64,000 bases of DNA from an uncultured Bacteroidales bacterium (GTDB lineage Bacteria > Bacteroidota > Bacteroidia > Bacteroidales > UBA932): positions 46,967-110,966 of the forward strand of contig URDD01000001.1 in assembly GCA_900546395.1 (NCBI GenBank), written 5' to 3'. A model generated the notes under the pieces. It worked only from the letters and a program-made list of their open reading frames with translations. It searched no databases and was not told the origin of the DNA. Positions 8,520 to 17,712 of the stretch are shown here, in pieces (position 1 is the stretch's first letter; every line of letters begins with the position of its first letter). Both the position numbers and the translations under genes were made by a program.

Positions 8520-8527
8520 CAAAAGTA
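8520..8527 (-). promoter_or_regulatory. -7 box upstream of lysO pair
   Basis: TACTTTTG on the minus strand (8527-8520) fits the TAnnTTTG -7 consensus and lies 21 bases before the chosen ATG. A clear TTTG -33 partner is not present (TTTC at the right spacing). Confidence 0.45.
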
Positions 8528-8688
8528 CCAATAAAATTATGATGACGAAAATTTAAACAAAGTCCGGATAATACCTGCTTAAAGAAATTCTGACGATTTT
8601 ATTTGCAGCTATTAAAAAACAAATTATATTCGCAGTGTATTAGTGATGTAATATGCTGCTTAGTTTACAGATGATATAGCATAAAAGG

Positions 8689-11283
8689 ATGAGACGGATT
8701 GTGTTTTTTATTACAGCCATACTTTTTGTGGCGGAAATGTCTAATTATGCGGAAGCTCGCTCTTCCGAAAGAAAATATTCCAGCAGAGTTTCGGGAGATA
8801 AAATTACTGCATTGAAAGGGAAAGTTCTTTCAGGGTCGTCTCCTCTTGAATTTGTTACTGTCGCGCTTTCAGACTCCAGCGGTACTGTGATAGCGGGCGC
8901 TACTACAGATTCGGCAGGTGTTTATCATATAGGATTCCCTTCCAGTGCAGGAGATTCCGGATATTTGAAACTTATTTTTTCACTTGTCGGTTATAAGGAC
9001 AAAGTTATGTTTTTCCCTGATTCCGGTATTTCCGGTCCGTGGAGTGCAGATATTGTAAGTTTTGCTTCTTTAGAGGGTGGAGTTGCGGTGGTTTCTCCTG
9101 TGTCATTGGAAGAAGACGCCCAGATGCTTTCCAGTGCCGTTGTGGCCGGAAAGAGGTCTCTGATAGAACATCAGTTTGACAGGCTGGTCCTGAATGTGTC
9201 GGAACTCGCTGTAGCTCAGACAGGTGACGCGTTGGATGTGTTGAAAAGTTCTCCTGGAGTCACTGTTGACAAGGACGGGAATGTGAAACTTAACGGCTCC
9301 ACTGTTGCCGTATGGATTGACGGAAGGCCGTCCAATATGTCAGGATCTGATTTAGAGGCTTTTCTTAAGGGCAGCGAAGGCTCTTCCATTGAAAAGGTGG
9401 AGCTTATAACCAATCCGTCCGCAAAGTATGATGCAGAGGGAAGCGGAGGTATCATCAATATAAAGACGCGCAAGGCATTTATGAAAGGATTCAGCGGTTC
9501 GCTGAGGGCAAATTACGGAATGAGATTCTCTCCGAGAACTGTTTATTCCGGAGACTTTTCCGCAAATCTTATGTACAGGACTGACAAGACCAATACATCT
9601 TTCCAATACAACCCTTCTTATGGAGAGTATGTCTATGGTGCTGATGAATGGAAAACATATGGTCCTGAAAACAGGATGCAGCAGGAAAGCAGCTCAATGA
9701 GCAAGACTGCCTACAATTCCCATCAGATACGCCTTGGAAATGACTGGAACATTTCCCCGAAAGATGTGTTGGGAGTGATTTTTACTACTACGGTTACTCC
9801 GGACAACAGGACATACTACATCGCTCCCAATATAATTAAGGACTATATTGCAAGTGAGTCTGGAAGCAGGCTCCCGTACAGCGAGCTTTCCGGGCAGAAT
9901 AAATCCGTTTCCAAAAATGACTACTATTCGTTGAATGTAAATTATACCAGGACATTCGACCAGTCAAAGAGTCAGGAGCTTACTCTCAATGCCGATTATT
10001 GGAGGAACGGAAGCAGAAGCGAGAGAATTTTCAGAAACGAATATACTTTCATTTCACCCGAAGCAGCGGCGGCAGGTGTTGCAAGTGAGGGGTTTGACGA
10101 CAATATGCGCAGGATTCTGGACTTGTACTCTTTCAAGGCGGATTATTCACAGTCATTCTGGAAGCAGACAGGCAGGGTAGAGGCCGGAGTGAAGGCTGCC
10201 TGGTCATCTACCAGAAACCGTTACGGCAAATACGGTTATGACTTTTCTGCTGGAGAATTGGATAAAGATGCCCAGCGCAATGACTTTGACTATGACGAGC
10301 AAGTGTATGCAGCCTATGTCAATGTAGCGAAAATGTTCTCTCCCAAATGGAATGCGCAGATCGGCCTTAGAGGAGAATATACTCTTCAGGACGGAGACTG
10401 GCTTATGACTTCATCAGACGGGCGCAAGAGCCACAAGGAATATTTCGATGTGTTCCCGAGTGCATTTGTCAGCTATCTCCCTTCTCAGAAAGTAGTTCTC
10501 ACGGCCAATTATTCATACAGGATAAGCAGACCTAAGTACTGGCAGCTCAACCCTTTCCGTGAATATTCTTCCGGAACTCTCTATACGCAGGGAAATATGG
10601 AACTTGAGCCTTCCTATAACCACAACGTATCCATGACAGCTGTACTTTTCAGCCGGCTTTCACTTACGGCAGGGTATAGCAGGACAAAGAATTTCAGTGA
10701 TGTCCAGACTCCTATGGTGGATGAGAACGGAGTGATGGGGCTTGTCTTTTCCAATGCCGGAAACTATCAGATGGGGTATTTTTCAGCCTCGCTCTCTGAG
10801 CTTCCTCTTACCAAATGGTGGAATCTTACAGTCAGTGCCAATTACGGATATTCCGAGTTCAGAGCGTACAAGTCCGCTGCTACAGATGCTTTCGGCGGAT
10901 CTTTCAACAACAGCGGGCACTCTTTCAATGCCTATCTCGCCACGACATTCTTCCTTCCGAAAAATTTCAAGTTAGGTGCTGACGGCTGGGTTATGACACC
11001 TATGTCAATGGGTTATTTCGATATGAAGGCAATGGGAATCCTCAATATGAGCCTTATCAAGACCATTTGGGACGGGAAGGGAACTATATCATTGTATCTT
11101 AATGATATACTTGACACCGGATCTACGGATATGCTTATAAAGAACAATGGTAAAGTGACCTATTCCCTTAGTCAGAAAATGTCAACGAGAGGCTTCCGTA
11201 TAGGTTTTGCCTGGAGGTTCGGAACTGCATCCCAGCAGAGCCGCCGCAATGTCGGGAAACTGGATGAAGAATCCCGCCTTTGA
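8689..11283 (+). CDS. TonB-dependent outer-membrane receptor (carboxypeptidase-like domain + plug + barrel)
   Basis: The 864-residue protein starts with a signal peptide (about 1-23). A carboxypeptidase-regulatory-like beta-sandwich follows (about 42-115: LKGKVLSGSSPLEFVTVAL, GVYHIGF), then a plug domain (about 150-260: DALDVLKSSPGVTVDKDGN, IEKVELITNPSAKYDAEGSG, GGIINIKT) and a long C-terminal outer-membrane beta-barrel rich in alternating aromatic residues, ending in GFRIGFAWRFG. This is the outer-membrane barrel type 3 TonB-dependent family, related to but distinct from SusC. The cargo is unknown: no SusD, periplasmic binding protein or regulator is adjacent. It stands alone on the plus strand next to the convergent PUL, which ends 20 bp away. 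Confidence 0.85.
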   Translation: MRRIVFFITAILFVAEMSNYAEARSSERKYSSRVSGDKITALKGKVLSGSSPLEFVTVALSDSSGTVIAGATTDSAGVYHIGFPSSAGDSGYLKLIFSLVGYKDKVMFFPDSGISGPWSADIVSFASLEGGVAVVSPVSLEEDAQMLSSAVVAGKRSLIEHQFDRLVLNVSELAVAQTGDALDVLKSSPGVTVDKDGNVKLNGSTVAVWIDGRPSNMSGSDLEAFLKGSEGSSIEKVELITNPSAKYDAEGSGGIINIKTRKAFMKGFSGSLRANYGMRFSPRTVYSGDFSANLMYRTDKTNTSFQYNPSYGEYVYGADEWKTYGPENRMQQESSSMSKTAYNSHQIRLGNDWNISPKDVLGVIFTTTVTPDNRTYYIAPNIIKDYIASESGSRLPYSELSGQNKSVSKNDYYSLNVNYTRTFDQSKSQELTLNADYWRNGSRSERIFRNEYTFISPEAAAAGVASEGFDDNMRRILDLYSFKADYSQSFWKQTGRVEAGVKAAWSSTRNRYGKYGYDFSAGELDKDAQRNDFDYDEQVYAAYVNVAKMFSPKWNAQIGLRGEYTLQDGDWLMTSSDGRKSHKEYFDVFPSAFVSYLPSQKVVLTANYSYRISRPKYWQLNPFREYSSGTLYTQGNMELEPSYNHNVSMTAVLFSRLSLTAGYSRTKNFSDVQTPMVDENGVMGLVFSNAGNYQMGYFSASLSELPLTKWWNLTVSANYGYSEFRAYKSAATDAFGGSFNNSGHSFNAYLATTFFLPKNFKLGADGWVMTPMSMGYFDMKAMGILNMSLIKTIWDGKGTISLYLNDILDTGSTDMLIKNNGKVTYSLSQKMSTRGFRIGFAWRFGTASQQSRRNVGKLDEESRL

Positions 11284-11303
11284 CGGCTCTGTAACGAATC
11301 TCC

Positions 11304-12830
11304 TTATAACCAGTCTAGAGGCTGAAACCAAGTGAACCACCGTCCCCATTCGCGTGGGGGATCACTATGGGCATAACAAAGAAATTGTTGTACTTCAGGT
11401 GAAACCTGACCTAGACCATCTCCACTCATTCCCGCATTGATTATGCCTTTCCGGAGGTCGCCTTGTATAACGTCCCCTTTTGTGAACGTGATACCATCTA
11501 TTGATTCCCAAATACGAATCCTGCTGTTGTCAGTATTTCGTCTTTCAGCATGTATGGCAATGAATTTTTGGCTCTTCTGAATAAACTTGACATCCGTATG
11601 GTCTGGATTGAAGATGTCACTCTTATCGAGTGCAATTCCTCTGTATTCAAGATGCATAGGCCAGTTTTCATCATTTGCTGAGGCTGTTGAAACTCGCGTT
11701 GTCGTACCTTGTCGATTCTGTTCTGCAACAAAATCATTGTAAGAATAATATAGATAGACAATATCATCCTTAACAACTATACAAGGTTCTCCTGCACCGA
11801 AAACTTTACCTTCATATCCAGCTACTGGTTTGTAATCAATTACCGGTTGCGGATTATCTCCCCATCTGTCACCGCTCCATTTTTCCCATGGTCCAACTGG
11901 TGTTTTGCTTCTTGCAATATAAAGGTCATTGTCATAGCCGTTAGGCTCTTCTGTTGATGTGTATGCTATGTAATACCATCCGCCCCATTTTGCGACTCCG
12001 GGGTCGCAGACAGAAAAAGCGTCTCGTTTCCCGTCTGAAGGGAGCAGGGCATCTGTTTCATCACTCCATGTCTTACCCCCGTCTTCTGAATGACGCCAAG
12101 TTATCTTGTCCCAAAAATAATTTCCGGATCCGTTGGATGTAATGCGACAACGGAACTGTCCTTCAACAGGCTTTCCATCAATGAATGAGACAGCATTTGT
12201 GCTTGCTGAAGAGCCGTTTTCAAGAGATTTCCATATTCCAGACTTGTCACTTCCTTCACTCATAACCCAAAGATAGCTTCCTGCCGGAAAAGTCTCTCTA
12301 TAGTTTTCTTTTTCACTTCGGTAAATACTGAGCCATGAATTGTCAGTATAGTCGGTGAATTTTTTCATTGCAATTGCATTACCGCTGATGCTGGTCGCAT
12401 AATCAGTATCCCATTTGTAGATTTTTAGAGTGAAACTTTCTGTGGAACTGCCCCAGGAGGGACATTGAAGTGATATGAATCCGAAATCCTCATTAGAAGT
12501 AAATTTCTGTGCAAAGATACTTGTTTTTCCAAGTTGGCAAGCAGACTGTGCATCTGATACTGGAATGTTTATGTTGTTCCCATAATAATCACCTGGTGTT
12601 GCAAGCCAAATGTCAATTGAGTTGTCTTCGTTAATGATGATTGACGGACCATATCTGTAATTAGGTCCAGTATAAATATCCCACCCTTCCCGTGCTATAG
12701 GATAAACATCCTCCGACTCCTGTGGAATTGTATCTCCTATTGTCTTGTCCTCCAGCTCGCATCCTGTTGCAGCATATAAGACAGAAAAAGCCAGAATGAC
12801 TACCTTGAAATTCTTAGTCAAATTGGTCAT
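11304..12830 (-). CDS. PUL lipoprotein with beta-propeller (GH43/sialidase-like) fold
   Basis: The preferred start is the ATG at 12830 (MTNLTKNFKVVILAFSVLYA), giving 508 residues with a lipoprotein signal ending ATG-C. An alternative ATG at 12860 adds ten residues and overlaps the upstream gene. The N-terminal 200 residues look like a beta-sandwich, perhaps carbohydrate-binding. The rest has repeated propeller-like strands (ITWRHSEDGGKTWSD, WYYIAYTSTEEPNGYDNDLY, VAGYEGKVFGAGEPCIVVKD, DIVYLYYSYND) of the kind found in GH43-like and sialidase-like five-bladed propellers. I could not assign catalytic residues, so enzyme versus binding protein is open. It is the last gene of the PUL operon and probably cell-surface exposed. 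Confidence 0.72.
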   Translation of the reverse strand: MTNLTKNFKVVILAFSVLYAATGCELEDKTIGDTIPQESEDVYPIAREGWDIYTGPNYRYGPSIIINEDNSIDIWLATPGDYYGNNINIPVSDAQSACQLGKTSIFAQKFTSNEDFGFISLQCPSWGSSTESFTLKIYKWDTDYATSISGNAIAMKKFTDYTDNSWLSIYRSEKENYRETFPAGSYLWVMSEGSDKSGIWKSLENGSSASTNAVSFIDGKPVEGQFRCRITSNGSGNYFWDKITWRHSEDGGKTWSDETDALLPSDGKRDAFSVCDPGVAKWGGWYYIAYTSTEEPNGYDNDLYIARSKTPVGPWEKWSGDRWGDNPQPVIDYKPVAGYEGKVFGAGEPCIVVKDDIVYLYYSYNDFVAEQNRQGTTTRVSTASANDENWPMHLEYRGIALDKSDIFNPDHTDVKFIQKSQKFIAIHAERRNTDNSRIRIWESIDGITFTKGDVIQGDLRKGIINAGMSGDGLGQVSPEVQQFLCYAHSDPPREWGRWFTWFQPLDWL

Positions 12831-12849
12831 ATTTAAATCGTTTTTTAAT

Positions 12850-15800
12850 TTACTTACCATATAGCTTGACAGAGATCTTACCTTGTTTTGGAGAGAAACT
12901 ATATGTTTTGTCTCCCGAAGCCAAATGTTCGGTAACAGTTACCTTCAGTTTTTCATTCAAAGTACGGAAGACCCTGATGTCAAAATCTGAACCGAATGCC
13001 CGGATATGTTTGAGGGACATCTCATTCCATCCTGATGGTAAAGTGACGTTCATAGTAAAACTGCGCAATCCTGTCGGGCGAATGCCGAAAAGTCCTTCAG
13101 TTATGACTCTGCAATATAGGCCGCTTTCTGCTGACAGATGTCTCTGAGAACCTTCTGGCCAGGCTTCGACGGCATATGGAACATGGTCACCAAGAAGACG
13201 TCTCTGAGATAGACGATGAAGAATTTCAAGGGCCTTGTCTGTATTACCTGTATAAAATATACCTCTAAGTGCATATAGTGTGGCTCTATCCCAAAATACA
13301 TCGCTTCCCTGTTCAGTGAGGCAGCCGTTTTCAGTCATCAGTTCCGGCCCTGTTAATGCCGATGAAGTGCCAATGGCACGATTGTCAATTCCTGCAATAA
13401 GCGGCATACATATCCAAGAGCGTAGAAGTGTGTTACCTTTGTAGTACCGGTATGTGTCATAGCCGGAGAGATTGCCTCCGAAATATTTTTCCATATTGGA
13501 TGCCATTTCTTTTGCTCTTTGCATATATTCCTTAGTCACATAATGACATGCACCTATTTCATTTCCGAGATATGATGCCGAAATAAGGGCATCGTAATAT
13601 AGTGTCGAAGTGCATAGGTTTGCATCACCGGACTCAAAGCGGTTCTCAAGTTCATCTGTGTCGGAGGCTACGACTCCAACTTCGTTGATTTTGCGGCGGC
13701 AAAATTCCAGACACCATTGAATCAGACGCCAAAGATCTTTCCCTTCCTCTTTATTGCCTTGAGCGAGAGCATAGCGTGAGGCCCCGTATGCAATCATAGC
13801 GGCATCTCCTCTGTCTCCGCATCCGTCCCATATGTCGTCTCCTTCTGCAATTATGGAACTTGGAATCGGCCTGTATTCAGAATTCATAAAACGCGCAAAG
13901 TGTCGGAATGAATTAAGTGCCGATTCGGTTCCGTTGGCATTTCCGAGATAAGGAAAGAAAGGGTTTATATATTCGGCCTGGTCATTTGCCCAAACCGCTG
14001 CATAATAACTCTCTCCTCCGGGACTGTGCATCAGCCCTCCCTTTGTGCGGAAGATACTCTCTGTAGCCCGGATTTTGGACATGCGGAACATTTCATTTAT
14101 TACTGAGTCGGGCGTTTCAAGAATGAGGTTAGCTCCAAGTCTGGACACAAATTTCTGACGTGCATGGAATTCGGTGTCTACATCTGGATGCAATGGGGAT
14201 TCGGCAGGAATTTTCCGTGTCACAGGTTTTGAACCTGCGAGCAGAGGTGATGTTACTGTTCCGCCCTCACGATAAGCCTGATAGACAACAGTGAAACATC
14301 GTTCTGTTCCAGGTGCCATCCATGCTGTCCCGTCTCCGTGTATTTCAGCCCGTACAAGGTATTTCCCGTCTACACCGGCATAATAGTCGGTAGAGGCGCT
14401 CTGGCAAAACTCTGGTACTGTCACCAGGAGATTGTCTCCAGTAATATTTTTCAGGACAAACCTCTCATAGACTGCGGGGAGAGTGGTGGAAGGAAATATA
14501 GTGCGGGTCATTTGTATACAGGCTGTTTCTGCGGCATCTGCACTGATGTTGATGTTGTCGTTGGCTTTTGACCAATAACTTGTCATTTCTACCATTCCGT
14601 TAATCTTTACACTTTTTGCCTGTTCCCGAATAAGACTTCTTCCGTTTACGGCAAGAAGTGAAGGTATGTCTGTTGCAATACGGAAGTTCATAGACGCGTG
14701 AGTGTTATTTGGAATCATACGCAACATCGGAAAAACGAGGGATTTTTCACTATGGAATGTACGGTCGGAATCAACGCCCCACCGAAGTACGCAAGATACC
14801 ATTTCTCCACTCATCTCAATATGGTCTTCGTGCGGCAGCCCCTCGGACGTTTTCCAGAGTATACCGTTGCCATCTGTTCCTATAGTCCAACGCGTTTTCT
14901 TTTCCTCTTTTGCATCAGGTTGCAAACCGTAAAGTCTGTTGTTGTTTTCAGTTTTGTAGGTTGGCAGAGATGGATCTGAAATTTCAGCATCGACACTCTC
15001 TTTTGAGCCTCTCATTACATTCTGTTCTATGAAATCCACCTGTTTATTGACTGTTTGGGGCATATAGCCGGCAACAGCGTGATTGATTCCTGGGAAACGG
15101 TAGAATCTGCAACTTGTTCCGGCATCATTCAATGATTTTTGAATCTGGCAGGGCCCGAAGAATGATGCAGTCTCAGATTTGATAATATCATAAGGCACTA
15201 GTTCGTCTTCACTGCCGTGGAACATCATTATAGGACAAGGCATTTCAGCATAACAGAGTGCTCCATCAGCAATAACTGCTCCGGCAAATGCCATAATTCC
15301 TTTATAGTTGAATCCGGATGGAAGTACGGACGTCATCAGGCTTCTGTTACAGATTTCCAATTCAGCCTGCTGTGCTGTGATTGCACCGGCAGAAGATCCT
15401 GACAAAATAAGATTGTCAGGATTGATACCTAAGGATTTTCCGTTTTCTATGAGATAAACTGTTGCGGAAAACAAATCTTCTACAGCAATGTCGATTGCAT
15501 TCTTCAGACGTCGGGCAAACTCTGAAATTGAAATACCGAATACATTCTTGAGTCCCAGACGGTAGTCTATTGTTATCATCCGGTAGCCTTTTGCGTTCAT
15601 TTCACGAAACCAAGGGCGGAGCCAGACTTCTTCTCTAGAGCCTTCTTTGAATCCGCCGCCGAATATATGGATTATGGTAGGACGTTGCTTGCCGTCTTTG
15701 CTAACTGACATCTCAGCATCCGGTTCATATATGTCCATATACAATGAGCAAGTATCCCTGTCCGCATATTTCAGTGTAGTGTCCGGCTCCATTTTCTGTG

Positions 15801-15861
15801 CAAAAAGATGCGCTGACGAAAATATCGTCAGGAAAACAATGATTAAATTTTTGGGGTTCAT
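12850..15861 (-). CDS. fusion of alpha/beta-hydrolase esterase with (alpha/alpha)6-barrel glycosidase-like domain
   Basis: The 1003-residue protein has a signal peptide (about 1-21, ending LFAQ). Residues of about 30-285 form an alpha/beta-hydrolase with the oxyanion HIFGGGF motif, nucleophile elbow SGSSAGA, a likely acid in FHGSEDELVP and a catalytic His in PGINHAVAGY, resembling carboxylesterases/acetylxylan esterases. After a linker comes a beta-rich region (about 320-570). A helical barrel resembling six-hairpin glycosidases follows (about 580-930: GLMHSPGGESYYAAVWANDQ, EGDDIWDGCGDRGDAAM, DELENRFESGDANLCTSTLY), then a beta-sandwich end. The acidic residues in the barrel could be catalytic, but I cannot name the GH family. 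It lies between the GH110 gene (4-bp gap) and the terminal lipoprotein gene. An esterase and a glycosidase in one chain suggests an acylated glycan target. Confidence 0.75.
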   Translation of the reverse strand: MNPKNLIIVFLTIFSSAHLFAQKMEPDTTLKYADRDTCSLYMDIYEPDAEMSVSKDGKQRPTIIHIFGGGFKEGSREEVWLRPWFREMNAKGYRMITIDYRLGLKNVFGISISEFARRLKNAIDIAVEDLFSATVYLIENGKSLGINPDNLILSGSSAGAITAQQAELEICNRSLMTSVLPSGFNYKGIMAFAGAVIADGALCYAEMPCPIMMFHGSEDELVPYDIIKSETASFFGPCQIQKSLNDAGTSCRFYRFPGINHAVAGYMPQTVNKQVDFIEQNVMRGSKESVDAEISDPSLPTYKTENNNRLYGLQPDAKEEKKTRWTIGTDGNGILWKTSEGLPHEDHIEMSGEMVSCVLRWGVDSDRTFHSEKSLVFPMLRMIPNNTHASMNFRIATDIPSLLAVNGRSLIREQAKSVKINGMVEMTSYWSKANDNINISADAAETACIQMTRTIFPSTTLPAVYERFVLKNITGDNLLVTVPEFCQSASTDYYAGVDGKYLVRAEIHGDGTAWMAPGTERCFTVVYQAYREGGTVTSPLLAGSKPVTRKIPAESPLHPDVDTEFHARQKFVSRLGANLILETPDSVINEMFRMSKIRATESIFRTKGGLMHSPGGESYYAAVWANDQAEYINPFFPYLGNANGTESALNSFRHFARFMNSEYRPIPSSIIAEGDDIWDGCGDRGDAAMIAYGASRYALAQGNKEEGKDLWRLIQWCLEFCRRKINEVGVVASDTDELENRFESGDANLCTSTLYYDALISASYLGNEIGACHYVTKEYMQRAKEMASNMEKYFGGNLSGYDTYRYYKGNTLLRSWICMPLIAGIDNRAIGTSSALTGPELMTENGCLTEQGSDVFWDRATLYALRGIFYTGNTDKALEILHRLSQRRLLGDHVPYAVEAWPEGSQRHLSAESGLYCRVITEGLFGIRPTGLRSFTMNVTLPSGWNEMSLKHIRAFGSDFDIRVFRTLNEKLKVTVTEHLASGDKTYSFSPKQGKISVKLYGK

Positions 15862-15864
15862 AAA

Positions 15865-17712
15865 CTACCTCCTTTCAAAATACGGGTTAGGTGAATTCTT
15901 GACAATTAGTCCGGAATCGTCTTGGACATTCGGACACTTGTGCAGACTGATTGTTGCATCGGACTTCCATTGGGAGAAATCATTGCCGGAAATTTTCACT
16001 TCACCGCAAGACTGAAGATCAATCACCGAAAGTCCTGGAAAAAGCGGTTTGTACGTTCCAGAGTCAATGAATTTGTTGTCAGAGATTTCCATTGATTTTA
16101 CACTTCTTGCATATATGAGCTGACTGTCGAATGTACTTATATAGTTGTTGCAGAAGACAACGTTGTTGTGGTAAAAGAAATCATTTCCTTTGACTGGAAT
16201 TACGGGATCGACCATAAGGACGGGCATCGGTCCGTTTCCTCCTATGGCGAGGTCCTCAAAACGGTTGTTCCTTATAATAATATTCCGTGTCGGTCCGGAT
16301 TCGTACCAGAAGTTTGCGTCTCCGCTTATGTTTATTCCTGACATCTGTGACATAAAGTTGCAATTTTCAACCACTACATCGCCCAAAGTAGAAAGCAGCA
16401 GGCTTCTGGCTCGGTTGTATCGTACAGTACAGCCACGTATGATGGCTGAAGCATTGCAGGAGATATTCTCGATTGCAAGTCCCGAAGGTGCATCTGTTTC
16501 AGTAAGATTAAGGTCTGTTTCAATAATATAAGTTTTTCTGTCAGAGCGATCGATACTGACTAATTTCCCAACTCCAACAGGTTTGAGTGTCGATTTGTCA
16601 ACAAACCGTATGATATCTCCAGGTTCGGCAAAATGGTTTCCTTCTTGCTGGAAATGGCCAAAGGAAGCCCGAACAATATAAGGCGAGACAAGTGTATCTG
16701 CCAGCATATAAATTCCGTGAATGTTGGTGGCGTCATCAAGCATGCTCTCAAATTGACAATTTTCCAATGTAATCATACCTTTGCAATTTACAAAATGTGT
16801 AGCGTCGGCAGATGATGTTACCATCCTTGACGAATTTTTATGGGCGGCAGTAGAGAACTCCCTTACTTTAATGTCGGATGAGTATTCTGCTATAAGTGAC
16901 ATTCCTCCGCTACGATATACGTGTATTTGTTCCAAAGTGACATTTTTTGAACAAAGTACGGCTATTGCAGGATAGAGGCGGTTGAGTCTTGTAGGTCCTT
17001 TATCGTCCCAAATACTTCCTACCGGAGGTACATCCCGGGCACTTAGCCGGGTAAACTCGATGATACCCGGCTCAATTTCACGCGCCTTCATTTCTCCTGA
17101 CCAATACCAGTGGTCATAAGCGGCAGTGTCATACCACGGACGATGTGTAGAAGGATTGAATACGATGCTCTCCCCCATAGGATATTCCCAATCATAGCCG
17201 CTGAAAAGAAGGCGGTCGCCGTCTATTCTATATTTATTGTCGGGAAATACCTTGACAATGAAACTTCTTTCTGCCGGATTATTGGACAAAACTTCAGCCT
17301 CGAAGGTCCATGGGTAATCATAATCTATAGATATCCCTTTGATTTCAATATTTTCAGATTCTTTCAGTGCGAATGGCATCATAGATCCATGAAACATAAA
17401 GTCAGTGTTTTCTCCGACTATACTAACATTTTTCATATTCTTAAGAAGGAACCCTACTCTTTTTTCGCCGCTGTCATTATTGGAGACATTAATAAATTTG
17501 ACATCGGCTTTTTCAGGAAAGAAAGGATATGTACCATTCCCGAAGCGAATTGTAACATTCCCCTTCGGGTGAGCTTTCAATATGTCTGTGACAATAGGAG
17601 TATAATCGGCCACTGATGCATCATACGTAATATCTATAGTTGTATGGCATCCGGCAAGAAATGAACCGGCAATAACGGCAAGTGTCAGGTTCTTAAAGTA
17701 TTTTACAATCAT
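15865..17712 (-). CDS. GH110-type alpha-1,3-galactosidase (parallel beta-helix lipoprotein)
   Basis: The 615-residue protein starts with a lipoprotein signal (SFLAGC, Cys at about 22). The rest is a right-handed parallel beta-helix with features of glycoside hydrolase family 110: GNGTYPFFPEKADVKF near the N-terminus, KNVSIVGENTDFMFHGSMMP, GISIDYDYPW, and the acidic DDATNIHGIY segment (about residue 325) where GH110 enzymes carry their paired catalytic aspartates. GH110 enzymes release terminal alpha-1,3-galactose, for example from blood-group-B-type or linear alpha-Gal structures, by inversion. This is the most informative enzyme for the PUL's substrate. Its start overlaps the stop of the preceding lipoprotein gene by four bases. 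The family call rests on remembered motifs, not a search. Confidence 0.78.
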   Translation of the reverse strand: MIVKYFKNLTLAVIAGSFLAGCHTTIDITYDASVADYTPIVTDILKAHPKGNVTIRFGNGTYPFFPEKADVKFINVSNNDSGEKRVGFLLKNMKNVSIVGENTDFMFHGSMMPFALKESENIEIKGISIDYDYPWTFEAEVLSNNPAERSFIVKVFPDNKYRIDGDRLLFSGYDWEYPMGESIVFNPSTHRPWYDTAAYDHWYWSGEMKAREIEPGIIEFTRLSARDVPPVGSIWDDKGPTRLNRLYPAIAVLCSKNVTLEQIHVYRSGGMSLIAEYSSDIKVREFSTAAHKNSSRMVTSSADATHFVNCKGMITLENCQFESMLDDATNIHGIYMLADTLVSPYIVRASFGHFQQEGNHFAEPGDIIRFVDKSTLKPVGVGKLVSIDRSDRKTYIIETDLNLTETDAPSGLAIENISCNASAIIRGCTVRYNRARSLLLSTLGDVVVENCNFMSQMSGINISGDANFWYESGPTRNIIIRNNRFEDLAIGGNGPMPVLMVDPVIPVKGNDFFYHNNVVFCNNYISTFDSQLIYARSVKSMEISDNKFIDSGTYKPLFPGLSVIDLQSCGEVKISGNDFSQWKSDATISLHKCPNVQDDSGLIVKNSPNPYFERR

